From positions 1 through 27,410 of the forward strand of contig CALVER010000002.1 of NCBI GenBank assembly GCA_944326625.1: DNA of 27,410 nt, in the 5' to 3' direction. The DNA comes from Candidatus Gastranaerophilales bacterium. Its GTDB lineage: Bacteria > Cyanobacteriota > Vampirovibrionia > Gastranaerophilales > Gastranaerophilaceae. Below the pieces are notes generated by a model, which was given only the letters and a program-made list of their open reading frames with translations, did not search any database and was not told where the DNA came from. A program made the position numbers and the translations under genes. Of the stretch, positions 6,864-14,263 are shown in pieces. Each line of letters begins with the position of its first letter. Within the stretch, counting starts at the first letter, position 1.

Positions 6864-7982
6864 ATGAAAAACATATTGGTAGTATTCGGAACCCGTCCGG
6901 AGGTTATAAAGCTTGCTCCGGTAATACTTGAACTCAGGAAATATCCGCATGAGTACAATGTCATTATTTGTAACACCGAGCAGCAAAAGGAATTGTCAAA
7001 CCAGACCCTTGAATATTTCGGACTAAAAGCCGATATTAACCTTGACTGTATGAGGGAAAATCAGTCGCTGATTTCAGTGCAAAGCAGAATTTTGAGTGCA
7101 CTGGATAAAGTTTTTGAAGAAAATTCGTTTGACGCAACAATAGTTCAAGGTGATACAATGACGGTTTTGTGCGGAGCGCTTGCAAGCTACTACCGCAAAA
7201 TTCCGGTGTTTCACGTGGAGGCGGGCTTAAGATCTTATGATATTTATGAACCGTTTCCGGAAGAAATTATGCGCCAGATGACAACCCGTGTTGCAGAATT
7301 GAATTTTGCCCCTACTGAAAAAAATAAAGAAGCGCTTTTAAAAGAAAATATTTCGGAGGATAAAATTTTTGTTACTGGCAATACAGTTATTGATGCGCTT
7401 TTCTGTTTATCTGATGAGGTTTTAAATAAGGCTGCGGAATTTTTCCGTGAAAATCAAGTTCCTGTTGACGATAAACTCGTTTTAATCACGGCACACAGGC
7501 GCGAAAACCACGGGACAAGAATTGACAGGATTCTTGATGCAATTGAATATCTTGCAAAAGAATACTCGGATCATACTTTTGTCATTCCCGTGCACCCGAA
7601 CCCCAATGTACACGATAAAATTCATTCACGGCTCAGCAAATACCCTCAGATTAAATTATTAAAGCCGCTTGATTATCCTTATCTTGTGTATTTGATGAAA
7701 AATGCCAAATTAATTTTGACTGATTCAGGCGGAATTCAGGAGGAAGCGCCTTCTTTTGGCTGTCCGACACTTGTGATGCGCTATGAAACAGAGCGTCAGG
7801 AAGGAATTGACGCGGGAGTTTCCGTACTTGTCGGCGCGGATTACGATAAAATTATTGACTACAGCGAAGAAGTGCTTTCCAAATCAAAATCCGACTCAAG
7901 ACTTCAGGCTCAAAACCCTTACGGTAACGGAAAATCTTCCCAAAAAATTGAGAAGATTATCAGAAATTATTTTGCAAATTGA
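6864..7982 (+). CDS. wecB: UDP-N-acetylglucosamine 2-epimerase (non-hydrolysing)
   Basis: 372 residues, the usual length. The GT-B-fold landmarks are present in order: FGTRPEVIKLAPV at the N-terminus, VQGDTMTVLCGAL, HVEAGLRS, EEIMRQMTTRVAELNFAPTE, TGNTVIDAL, ITAHRRENHG, HPNPNVHDKI and DSGGIQEEAPSFGCPTLVMR. It interconverts UDP-GlcNAc and UDP-ManNAc, feeding ManNAc into surface polysaccharide. The family TERPE motif near the C-terminus reads TERQE, a mild change. No other polysaccharide genes adjoin it. No Shine-Dalgarno sequence is seen; the start is set by the FGTRPE region lying right at the N-terminus. Confidence 0.95.
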   Translation: MKNILVVFGTRPEVIKLAPVILELRKYPHEYNVIICNTEQQKELSNQTLEYFGLKADINLDCMRENQSLISVQSRILSALDKVFEENSFDATIVQGDTMTVLCGALASYYRKIPVFHVEAGLRSYDIYEPFPEEIMRQMTTRVAELNFAPTEKNKEALLKENISEDKIFVTGNTVIDALFCLSDEVLNKAAEFFRENQVPVDDKLVLITAHRRENHGTRIDRILDAIEYLAKEYSDHTFVIPVHPNPNVHDKIHSRLSKYPQIKLLKPLDYPYLVYLMKNAKLILTDSGGIQEEAPSFGCPTLVMRYETERQEGIDAGVSVLVGADYDKIIDYSEEVLSKSKSDSRLQAQNPYGNGKSSQKIEKIIRNYFAN

Positions 7983-8079
7983 ATTATTATAGCAGAGCTG
8001 TAAAACATTTCTGGGACAATAGCGAAGCCGGAGGCGGGAGCGTCGTCAAAAAAATATTTTACATATCCACTCCAATATA
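7983..8079. other. Short gap between convergent genes with a GC-rich patch
   Basis: Between the ends of wecB and the 209-aa protein gene. Positions 8015-8047 form an abrupt GC-rich patch (GCGAAGCCGGAGGCGGGAGCG and flanks) in very AT-rich surroundings, followed by AAAAAAA. It has only a 3-bp GCC/GGC stem, so I do not call a terminator. It may be a dispersed repeat, but only one copy is visible here. Confidence 0.3.
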
Positions 8080-8709
8080 TTATCTTCTTGCAAGCTCTTT
8101 GTAATTGCGTCTTGAACGCGGCATTATGTTTGTGGCATAAGCATTGTTAATTTTGCAATTGATTTTCGGCATATTTGCAAGCTCTTTTTGAAAGTTTCTG
8201 TACAATTCAATTTCGCGGTCTTTTATGTCTTTTTTGATTACAATTGAATTTTCGTAATCCGTAATTGCTTTTGCTGATTTTACAACCATAGCCAGTATTC
8301 CGAGTACAGCAATTGACCACAAAACTTTTTCAACGGGAAAACGTTCGCTTAATATAACAGGTTCACCTGATGAGGTTTGCGCCATAATCGTAGCTTTTGC
8401 AATGTCTTTTGCCTGAATATAAATTTTTAATTCATCATCCGCAACATTTTCAACTATCAAACCGTTTACGCTTGCAGTGCTTTTGTAAATCGCATTTACG
8501 GAAGATGACGTTGTTATGCCTTTTACGTCCAGCGTAATATTATCACTGCCTTTTACCGTCTTTTTGACTTCCGGCAAATCATCGGTTTTCAAAATAATAT
8601 TGTAACCGTCGTCAGTACCTTCAACTACAACCGTTCTGAGGTAATTCTCAGACGCACTCGCCGCAAGTCCCATAAATAAAATTGTTAATACTAAAATTAT
8701 TCTTTTCAC
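8080..8709 (-). CDS. Exported membrane-anchored protein, possible AMIN-like domain
   Basis: 209 residues. An N-terminal signal peptide (about 1-20, ending near ASA) precedes a beta-rich region (about 25-110) whose alternating pattern recalls AMIN domains of envelope proteins; that resemblance is weak. A hydrophobic segment at about 129-147 would anchor it, leaving a basic tail (about 150-209, rich in K, R, N) on the other side. The start is GTG at 8709, with AGGGGA about 7 nt upstream. No partner gene is adjacent. Function unknown. Confidence 0.6.
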   Translation of the reverse strand: MKRIILVLTILFMGLAASASENYLRTVVVEGTDDGYNIILKTDDLPEVKKTVKGSDNITLDVKGITTSSSVNAIYKSTASVNGLIVENVADDELKIYIQAKDIAKATIMAQTSSGEPVILSERFPVEKVLWSIAVLGILAMVVKSAKAITDYENSIVIKKDIKDREIELYRNFQKELANMPKINCKINNAYATNIMPRSRRNYKELARR

Positions 8710-8812
8710 AATTATCCCCTAGTCTTTCTCCATTAATATACTAAAGCCATGTACGCAATATAACATCAATCCAAAGGTTTATTTTCCGCTAAATCAAAGG
8801 TTTTAGATTTAA

Positions 8813-8875
8813 TGTTAACGAATGTTACAAAAAATAACCATGCTGAAATCGGAGATTATTTTAGAACTTTATATA
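8813..8875 (+). promoter_or_regulatory. Promoter with inverted-repeat site for the Gly/Cys-rich protein gene
   Basis: A near-perfect inverted repeat TGTTA-N7-TTACA (8813-8829), followed by AAAAAATAA, lies 45 bases (TTACA to TATA box) before a TATATA -10 candidate at 8870-8875. The same arrangement stands before the 345-aa protein gene at 23324-23386. The centre of the repeat falls near -61 from the inferred start, the position used by CRP-family class I activators. No -35 consensus is seen, which fits activator dependence. Upstream, 8710-8812 holds two copies of a CAAAGGTTT direct repeat. Confidence 0.5.
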
Positions 8876-8900
8876 TATGTAAGACGAACGAGGAGTTAAG

Positions 8901-9254
8901 ATGATTACATTATCACAACCATCAAAAATGGATAAAGGATATGTTGCAGAAGCTCAAAAACCGGCTGAAGCTGTAGAAACAGCAGGTTCGCTGGCAATGT
9001 TGTTTGAAAGCGGTCTGATGACAATGGGTCAGTATGACGAATACATTTCAAGCAATCCGTTTGCAGTTGATTACAGCATGTACGCGACGTCAGAGGGCGG
9101 TGACTCAATTGCGATGGGTGGATTTTTAAGTGATTTTGCAAGTGCGGTATCATCACTCGGAGGCTTTACCGGCGGCGGATTTTCAGGTGGATTTTCAGCC
9201 GGCGGATGCGGTGCTTCCTGCGGCGGCGGGGGCGGTTTCTCATCTGTCTGCTAA
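8901..9254 (+). CDS. Small Gly/Cys-rich protein of unknown function
   Basis: 117 residues, no signal peptide. Residues 1-60 look like a soluble helical segment (SLAMLFESGLM, QYDEYISSNPFAVDY). Residues 73-117 are dominated by Gly, Ser, Phe and Ala, ending in a tract with cysteines C103, C107 and the C-terminal residue C117. A leader-like N-terminus followed by a Gly/Cys tail recalls precursors of modified peptides, or a Gly-rich structural or surface protein; no modification enzyme lies nearby. GAGGAG is 5 nt before the ATG. It has its own promoter and a strong terminator, so it is a single-gene unit, probably well expressed. I do not recognise the family. Confidence 0.7.
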   Translation: MITLSQPSKMDKGYVAEAQKPAEAVETAGSLAMLFESGLMTMGQYDEYISSNPFAVDYSMYATSEGGDSIAMGGFLSDFASAVSSLGGFTGGGFSGGFSAGGCGASCGGGGGFSSVC

Positions 9255-9278
9255 AAAAAAGTTTACTAAATACATCAA

Positions 9279-9306
9279 AGAGCGGTTATAAAAACCGTTC
9301 TTTTTT
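9279..9306 (+). terminator. Intrinsic terminator after the Gly/Cys-rich gene
   Basis: AGAGCGGTT (9279-9287), loop ATAAA, AACCGTTCT (9293-9301) with one G-T pair, followed by a run of six T. Confidence 0.88.
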
Positions 9307-9320
9307 GTTTAAATAATATT

Positions 9321-9569
9321 ATGGAGAAAAAATATTACGTATACATGCTCCTGACAGAACGCAATACTCTATATTGCGGCTACACGGATGACGTGGAAAA
9401 ACGCTTTAAGGCGCACATGGAAGGGCACGGCGCCAAATATACCCGTGCGAATAAACCTGTTAAAATCGTATGGCAAAAAGAATTTGACACAAAATCAGAA
9501 GCCCAGAAAGAAGAATACCGGATAAAGCGGCTTTCACGCGCTGAAAAAGAAAAATTTATAACCCGCTAA
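9321..9569 (+). CDS. GIY-YIG domain protein (UPF0213/YhbQ-like)
   Basis: 82 residues forming a single GIY-YIG nuclease domain. The two-part signature is YVYML (6-10) and LYCGYT (17-22). The arginine in VEKRFKAH (R28) and the glutamates in KEEYRIKRLSR (64-65) match the catalytic Arg and Glu of the family, and GAKYTR (37-42) is typical of UPF0213. Such proteins are small structure-specific nucleases related to SLX1, probably in DNA repair. There is no clear Shine-Dalgarno sequence, and it starts just after the preceding terminator. The convergent neighbour ends 9 bases beyond its stop. Confidence 0.88.
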   Translation: MEKKYYVYMLLTERNTLYCGYTDDVEKRFKAHMEGHGAKYTRANKPVKIVWQKEFDTKSEAQKEEYRIKRLSRAEKEKFITR

Positions 9570-9578
9570 TGATTGATT

Positions 9579-10919
9579 TTACAGCTTTTCCAATTTTTCA
9601 TCAAGCTTTTGAATGTATTTGAGCTGTTTTTCAAGCTCTTTTTCACCTTTTTTAATCTCTTTTTGCAGCTGTTTAATTTTGATTTCTCTAAACTCTGTCG
9701 GAGCTTCGTTAAATGTTGTTGTGCCGCCTAGATTTTGCTGTTTGATGAAATCTTTACGCTGTTCTTTAAATTCAGCATCCATTTGCTTGATTTTTTCTTT
9801 ATATTCAAGTTCCATCTGCTTGAAATCAGCTTTTTCCTTTTCTTTAGCGGCTTTTGCCTGCATTTCTTCGGTACGCTTCAGCGCTTCTTCTTCCTGCTCC
9901 AGGACAATAGGCCGAACAACACCGTCCTGAACTATCTTAAACCCGTTTACGCTTAATTCAACAGTATTCAAATCAAATGTCAGAAGTCTTGATTGTTCGC
10001 CATGAGGATCAACACTCCAAATTCCCAAAAATACAGGCTTTTTGCCTGTATAGGCATAAGCATAGGCCGCAACTCTGTGCGGTTCATCTTTCAAAAAGCC
10101 CAGAGGATAAATATCCCAGCGTGCTTCATCAAGGTTTAAGCCCTTGTTTTCTTTCCAGTAATAAATAATAGAATCACGCAGCTCAACAAGATTATAGGAA
10201 GTTTGTGTGTCAAAATCATAGACAATGGCGTTTGTTTTCCAGATACCGTCTTGTGAACTTCCGATTTTTTCTTTAATTAAAAGTTTTGTACCGTCGGATG
10301 AAAAATCAATCGGCGTAAGCGTTCTGAAAGCCGAATCATTCTCAATGGATTTTTCCGTTGAAACAATAGGCTCGGGAAGACGTTTTTTAACATTGGCGCG
10401 CAGAAGTTTGCTCAAAGGCGTCCCGTCTTCTTCAAGTTTTATGATAAACAAATCACATGCGGTTGAGGCGCTGTTCGGATAATAATACACAACAGGATAT
10501 ACCATAATTGAAAAATCCGGTGAGGCAATTCCCTGCCCGTTGTACTGGCGCATTTGATAGAATTTTTTTGTAATATTAAGCTCAGGACTCCCGGGCGGGT
10601 CGTTATAGCGCACGATTTTGTATGTCGGCTGCGGTACGTATTTCATATCCGAACCTTTTTGAACTTTCGGAATTTCAATTTCTTCGGCGGATTTGTCCCG
10701 ATATGTTGAAAGCGCCTCATATTCCTCAACCGTCATATATCCTGACGGCTTATAATCAAGTTTTTTGCGCTCGTATTTTTCTTTTTCTTCCTGTTTTAAA
10801 ACATTATGAATATATTCAGCTTCCCTGTCTCTGGCCTCTTTTTTTCGGAAAGAAAATGCCGAAACACTCAGCGAATTCAAAAATAATATCAGAACTAATA
10901 AAAAAATCCCTTTGCGCAA
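9579..10919 (-). CDS. Exported coiled-coil protein of unknown function in a two-component operon
   Basis: 446 residues. An N-terminal signal peptide (about 1-21, SVSA/F) precedes a charged linker rich in K and E (about 25-60). A central domain (about 95-335) follows, with beta-type alternation and phrases such as FSSDGTKLLIKEKIG and NAIVYDF that recall WD/TolB-like repeats. Residues about 345-446 are a long, highly charged coiled coil. No known family is recognised. The start is TTG at 10919, one base after the regulator stop, with GAGGG about 11 nt upstream. Its place as third gene after kinase and regulator suggests that it is an output or accessory of that signalling system. Confidence 0.7.
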   Translation of the reverse strand: MRKGIFLLVLILFLNSLSVSAFSFRKKEARDREAEYIHNVLKQEEKEKYERKKLDYKPSGYMTVEEYEALSTYRDKSAEEIEIPKVQKGSDMKYVPQPTYKIVRYNDPPGSPELNITKKFYQMRQYNGQGIASPDFSIMVYPVVYYYPNSASTACDLFIIKLEEDGTPLSKLLRANVKKRLPEPIVSTEKSIENDSAFRTLTPIDFSSDGTKLLIKEKIGSSQDGIWKTNAIVYDFDTQTSYNLVELRDSIIYYWKENKGLNLDEARWDIYPLGFLKDEPHRVAAYAYAYTGKKPVFLGIWSVDPHGEQSRLLTFDLNTVELSVNGFKIVQDGVVRPIVLEQEEEALKRTEEMQAKAAKEKEKADFKQMELEYKEKIKQMDAEFKEQRKDFIKQQNLGGTTTFNEAPTEFREIKIKQLQKEIKKGEKELEKQLKYIQKLDEKLEKL

Positions 10920-10920
10920 C

Positions 10921-11592
10921 TTATACCAGACCCTCTTTCATAGCGGTTGCAACGGCTTTTGAGCGGCTTTCCACATAGAGTTTCTGCAAAATACTGTGGA
11001 CGTGTGTTTTGGTTGTAGACAAAGTAATAACAAGTTTTTCGGAAATCTGAGGGTTGCTCATGCCGTCAACAATCAACGCAAGAACTTCCATTTCGCGTTC
11101 AGTCAATCCATACAGGTTTTTGCCGAGTTTGTAATTTATAACACCGCGTTTTTTCTCAACGTCGGAAGATTTTCTGATATTTGTAAGCACGATTTTTGCG
11201 ATTGCGGGGTCAAGCCAGCCTGCGCCTTCAGATACTGCAATAACTGCCGCAACGGTTTGCTCGGATGTTGCACCTTTTGTAATATATCCGTCAGCACCGG
11301 CTTTGAACGAATCGAAAATGTCGTCTTCTTCTTCGCGCGAGGTGTACATCAAAACTTTTATATCAGGATTGGAATTTTTAATTTTACGTGTGGCTTCAAT
11401 TCCGTCAATTGTCGGAAGACCGATATCCATAATGACAACATCGGGTTTGAGTTTTAATGCTTTTTCAACACCTTCTTCACCGTCAGCGGACATATCAGCG
11501 ATTTCTATATCGGGATTTTTTGATAAAATTACCGACAGCCCCATTCTTGCCATATCATGATCTTCAACAATCAAAACTCTAATCTTAGCCAT
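10921..11592 (-). CDS. NarL/FixJ-family response regulator
   Basis: 223 residues. The receiver domain (1-125) has the acidic pair E10/D11, phospho-acceptor D56 in VVIMDIGLP, T84 or S85, and K106. The LuxR-type helix-turn-helix is at about 162-220, with the family pattern LTEREMEVLALIVDGMSNPQI and STTKTHVHSILQKL. It is a DNA-binding transcription factor activated by phosphorylation. Its ATG lies 8 bases inside the 3' end of the kinase gene, so the kinase is the likely partner. Targets are unknown; the exported protein immediately downstream is co-transcribed. Confidence 0.93.
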   Translation of the reverse strand: MAKIRVLIVEDHDMARMGLSVILSKNPDIEIADMSADGEEGVEKALKLKPDVVIMDIGLPTIDGIEATRKIKNSNPDIKVLMYTSREEEDDIFDSFKAGADGYITKGATSEQTVAAVIAVSEGAGWLDPAIAKIVLTNIRKSSDVEKKRGVINYKLGKNLYGLTEREMEVLALIVDGMSNPQISEKLVITLSTTKTHVHSILQKLYVESRSKAVATAMKEGLV

Positions 11593-13171
11593 TTATAACC
11601 TGTCTTTCCTTAACTGAATTTTTTACAACCGAATTCGGCAAAAGGAAGCTGAATTCGCTGCCTTTTGTCATTTTACTTTCTAACCAGATTTTGCCGTCAT
11701 GGGCTTCCACAATCTGTCTTGATAAATACAGTCCCAGACCCGTACCTGTTGATCTTTTCTTGCTGGTACCCTGAGAAAATCTTGTGAACAAATGCGGAAT
11801 ATCCTCTTTGGGAATACCGTTTCCGTTATCGGAAACTGAGAATATAAAGTCACCCTCCTGCGCTTTGGCAAACACAACTATTTTGCCGTTTTTATTTGTG
11901 TAATTCACCGCATTGCCGCAAAGGTTTATCATAACTCGTTTAATTTCCGCCTTATCAGCGTATATATTGATATTATCATCAATATCACAATTCAAATCAA
12001 ATTCTATGTTTTTATGTTCCGCAAGCGGTTTCAATTCATCATAACACTGCTTGATCAAATCTTTTGCACAGAATACGGTCTTACAAAGGGTCAGTTTTCC
12101 GCTTTCAAACTTATAAACTTCCAATAAAGCGTTGACAAGCCCCAATAAATCCTCGTTACTCTGAAGCATAGTAGACAAAAGCACCTTTTGTTTATCGTCC
12201 AGCTCGCCCAAAGACCCGTCAAGGAAAAATTTAAGTGTCTGAATTGCCGCAAGAAGCGGTGTTCTGAGGTCATGAGTAAGTGTTGCAATAAAATCATCCC
12301 TTAATCTTTCGGTATCTTTTTGAAGGCTTACATCGCGGATTACACCGACGTAGCGGGGTTTGCCTTCAGAGGAAATGAGAGCAAAATTGATTTCTACCGG
12401 AATATTTTTATCACTCAAAGAATTTCTGATAAAGCAGTCTCTTATGAGAATTTCGGATTTATCGGGCCCGAGTCCGAAAATACCGCTTTTATTTTTGCCG
12501 GCTTTGTTAAAATCAACGTTATCGGAAAAAGCAATTTCCTGCAATTTCATGTGACAAAGCGCCTGAGAAGAAAGTCCCGTCATATTTTCACACGCGGGAT
12601 TTACCTGTTCGATAATCCCGAGATTATCAATAATGATTATTCCGTCCGCGCAGTAGTTTATTATTCCACTGAGTTTTGAGTTTGCATCGGACAATTCGCG
12701 TGTTCTTTCTTTTACCATTTTTTCCAAATTTTCGGAATAATCTTCCAATTTTGATTTGGCGTCTTCCAGTTCCGCTATTTTTTCACGCAAATTTGACAGA
12801 AGATGACTTCTTTCAATACCGTTTTTAATATTAATTATCAAGTCGTCATTATCCCAGGGTTTTTCAATATACTTATACAAGCCGATTTCGTTAATTGCCT
12901 TTATTGCATTTTCTTTGTCCGCATAACCTGTCAGAAGAATCATGCTGACTTCAGGATGAAGTTTTTTAGCTTTTGTTAAAAACTCCAGACCGTTCATTTC
13001 AGGCATCATAAAGTCTGAAATAATTATGTCCGGAGTTTCTGTTTTTAAATATTCAACGGCTTCTTTAGGGTTATTGAAAAACGCAGCGTCATTGAAACCT
13101 TCGACTTTCAGCAAAGTTTTGAAGGCTGATGTAACCATTTTTTCATCATCAACTACTACAATCTTACCCAT
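11585..13171 (-). CDS. Histidine kinase with N-terminal receiver and PAS domain
   Basis: 528 residues, no membrane segment, so cytoplasmic. Domain order: receiver (1-120; D8/D9, D53, K104), coiled coil (about 123-168), PAS (about 165-285), HisKA with phospho-acceptor H300 in LTHDLRTPL, and HATPase (about 400-512) with the N box NLCGNAVNY (N420), G1 SDNGNGIP (D448) and G2 TGTGLGL. The N-terminal receiver means it can take phosphate or signal from another system before acting on the NarL regulator whose gene overlaps it. The receiver begins at residue 3, which fixes the ATG; no Shine-Dalgarno sequence precedes it. Confidence 0.93.
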   Translation of the reverse strand: MGKIVVVDDEKMVTSAFKTLLKVEGFNDAAFFNNPKEAVEYLKTETPDIIISDFMMPEMNGLEFLTKAKKLHPEVSMILLTGYADKENAIKAINEIGLYKYIEKPWDNDDLIINIKNGIERSHLLSNLREKIAELEDAKSKLEDYSENLEKMVKERTRELSDANSKLSGIINYCADGIIIIDNLGIIEQVNPACENMTGLSSQALCHMKLQEIAFSDNVDFNKAGKNKSGIFGLGPDKSEILIRDCFIRNSLSDKNIPVEINFALISSEGKPRYVGVIRDVSLQKDTERLRDDFIATLTHDLRTPLLAAIQTLKFFLDGSLGELDDKQKVLLSTMLQSNEDLLGLVNALLEVYKFESGKLTLCKTVFCAKDLIKQCYDELKPLAEHKNIEFDLNCDIDDNINIYADKAEIKRVMINLCGNAVNYTNKNGKIVVFAKAQEGDFIFSVSDNGNGIPKEDIPHLFTRFSQGTSKKRSTGTGLGLYLSRQIVEAHDGKIWLESKMTKGSEFSFLLPNSVVKNSVKERQVING

Positions 13172-13180
13172 AACACTATA

Positions 13181-13209
13181 ATAATAATTTATTATTGCGT
13201 TAAAGACAA
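13181..13209 (-). promoter_or_regulatory. Promoter of the kinase operon, predicted leaderless
   Basis: On the minus strand TTGTCT (13204-13209), a 17-nt spacer and TATTAT (13181-13186) are followed by only 9 nt and then the ATG of the kinase. The predicted transcript starts 2-3 nt before the start codon. No ribosome-binding site exists in the gap. Confidence 0.55.
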
Positions 13210-13231
13210 ATTGTTTACAAATTCGAAATAT

Positions 13232-13741
13232 TTAATCGTATTCGTGCTTGTGATATTCACGCTTTGCAAGTTCATCATTCAAAAGATACAAAGACGCCTT
13301 TTCATCGCCGAAAAGTTTAAGGCTTGTTATAATGTCGCGCGCATTTTTTTCTTCTTCTACCTGTTCTTTGAGGTACCAGTTTATGAAATTACGCGTTGCA
13401 AGGTCGCATTCATCCATTGAAAGATTCGCAATAGATTCTATTGATGAGGTTACATAAAGTTCGTGATCAAGAATTTTTTCAAAAACCTGCAATGGTGATG
13501 TGAAATTCATATCCGGCACGTCGATTTGTTTTAATTGAACTTTTGTATCGCGGTCAATCATATAATCAAAAATTATCATACCGTGATCAACTTCTTCTTT
13601 TGCCTGAACTTTTGTCCAGTTTGCAAAACCGTACAACCCCATATCGTCAAAGTACGCAGACATTGCAAGATATAAATACGCGGAATAAAATTCTTTATTA
13701 ATTTGTTCATTCAAAATATTTTTTACTTTATCACTAATCAT
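13232..13741 (-). CDS. ftn: Ferritin (bacterial non-haem, FtnA-like)
   Basis: 169 residues. The ferroxidase ligands match E. coli FtnA in numbering: E17, E50 and H53, with further Glu residues in KILDHELY and EQVEEEKNA. It oxidises Fe(II) and stores Fe(III) in a 24-mer cage. The start is ATG at 13741 because GGGAGGG lies 5-8 nt before it; an in-frame upstream extension lacks such a site and would overlap most of the previous gene end. As placed, it overlaps the superoxide reductase gene by 8 bases. Pairing with superoxide reductase points to joint peroxide and iron control in an anaerobe. Confidence 0.95.
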   Translation of the reverse strand: MISDKVKNILNEQINKEFYSAYLYLAMSAYFDDMGLYGFANWTKVQAKEEVDHGMIIFDYMIDRDTKVQLKQIDVPDMNFTSPLQVFEKILDHELYVTSSIESIANLSMDECDLATRNFINWYLKEQVEEEKNARDIITSLKLFGDEKASLYLLNDELAKREYHKHEYD

Positions 13742-14129
13742 TTTTGCCCTCCCACAGCCCGTGAATATTGCAGTATTCATAAGCCGTAATATTATCTTTT
13801 GTTGTGTTAACTGTAATTTCCGGCTGCATACCGGGTTTTAAATATTCAAGACAAACTTTTTGCCTGTCACCGGAAATTGTTTCAATAAATTGAATATAAT
13901 GTTCGTCAATCATAGGATGCGGAGTTGAACCCACACGGATAATCAATTCGTTGTTTTCATTTTGTACAAAAACCGGAATATGTTTTTCCAAACCTTCGCT
14001 TTCCGTATTTTTAGCTTCAAGTAAAGTCATCGGCTCACCGCAGCAAACAAGTTCTCCATGGCCTTCTATCAACACCTGAACAATATTCCCGCAGACTTCG
14101 CATCTGTATATTTGTAATCGTTCTGTCAT
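13734..14129 (-). CDS. dfx: Desulfoferrodoxin (two-iron superoxide reductase)
   Basis: 131 residues. The N-terminal desulforedoxin-type centre has C10, C13, C29 and C30 (CEVCG and VCCGEPM). The catalytic iron site has H50, H71, H77, C120 and H123, with the E48-K49 pair before H50 that steers superoxide in this family. It reduces superoxide to peroxide without making oxygen, a trait of anaerobes and microaerophiles. The start is ATG at 14129, with GGGAGG 6 nt upstream; an in-frame ATG 10 codons earlier would include that site inside the gene. A TATTAT box at 14151-14156 is a plausible -10, with no clear -35. Confidence 0.96.
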   Translation of the reverse strand: MTERLQIYRCEVCGNIVQVLIEGHGELVCCGEPMTLLEAKNTESEGLEKHIPVFVQNENNELIIRVGSTPHPMIDEHYIQFIETISGDRQKVCLEYLKPGMQPEITVNTTKDNITAYEYCNIHGLWEGKND

Positions 14130-14251
14130 TTTTACCTCCCTTTTCGGAGAATAATACACTCAACTGTCTTTTCCATTGCCCTGTTGTAGCAAACCATAAA
14201 TATAATCTTTAAAAATCTTAATAATGTAGCAAAAAAAATAATCCCGCGTTT

Positions 14252-14257
14252 TAAAAT
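14252..14257 (+). promoter_or_regulatory. -10-like box directly before the 246-aa gene
   Basis: TAAAAT ends 6 bases before the ATG. The run ATAGTGTTATG across the start matches the sequence at the kinase start on the other strand (13169-13179). No -35 is visible, only an A-rich tract. Tentative. Confidence 0.3.
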
Positions 14258-14263
14258 AGTGTT

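Noticed and set aside
9613..9930. Open frames on the plus strand opposite the exported coiled-coil gene
   Set aside because: Compositional shadows of the Glu/Lys-rich coiled coil read antisense; no ribosome-binding site or family.
13742..13780. Longer ferritin start upstream of 13741
   Set aside because: It lacks a ribosome-binding site, would contain the GGGAGGG that serves the internal ATG, and shifts the ferroxidase residue numbering away from the family.
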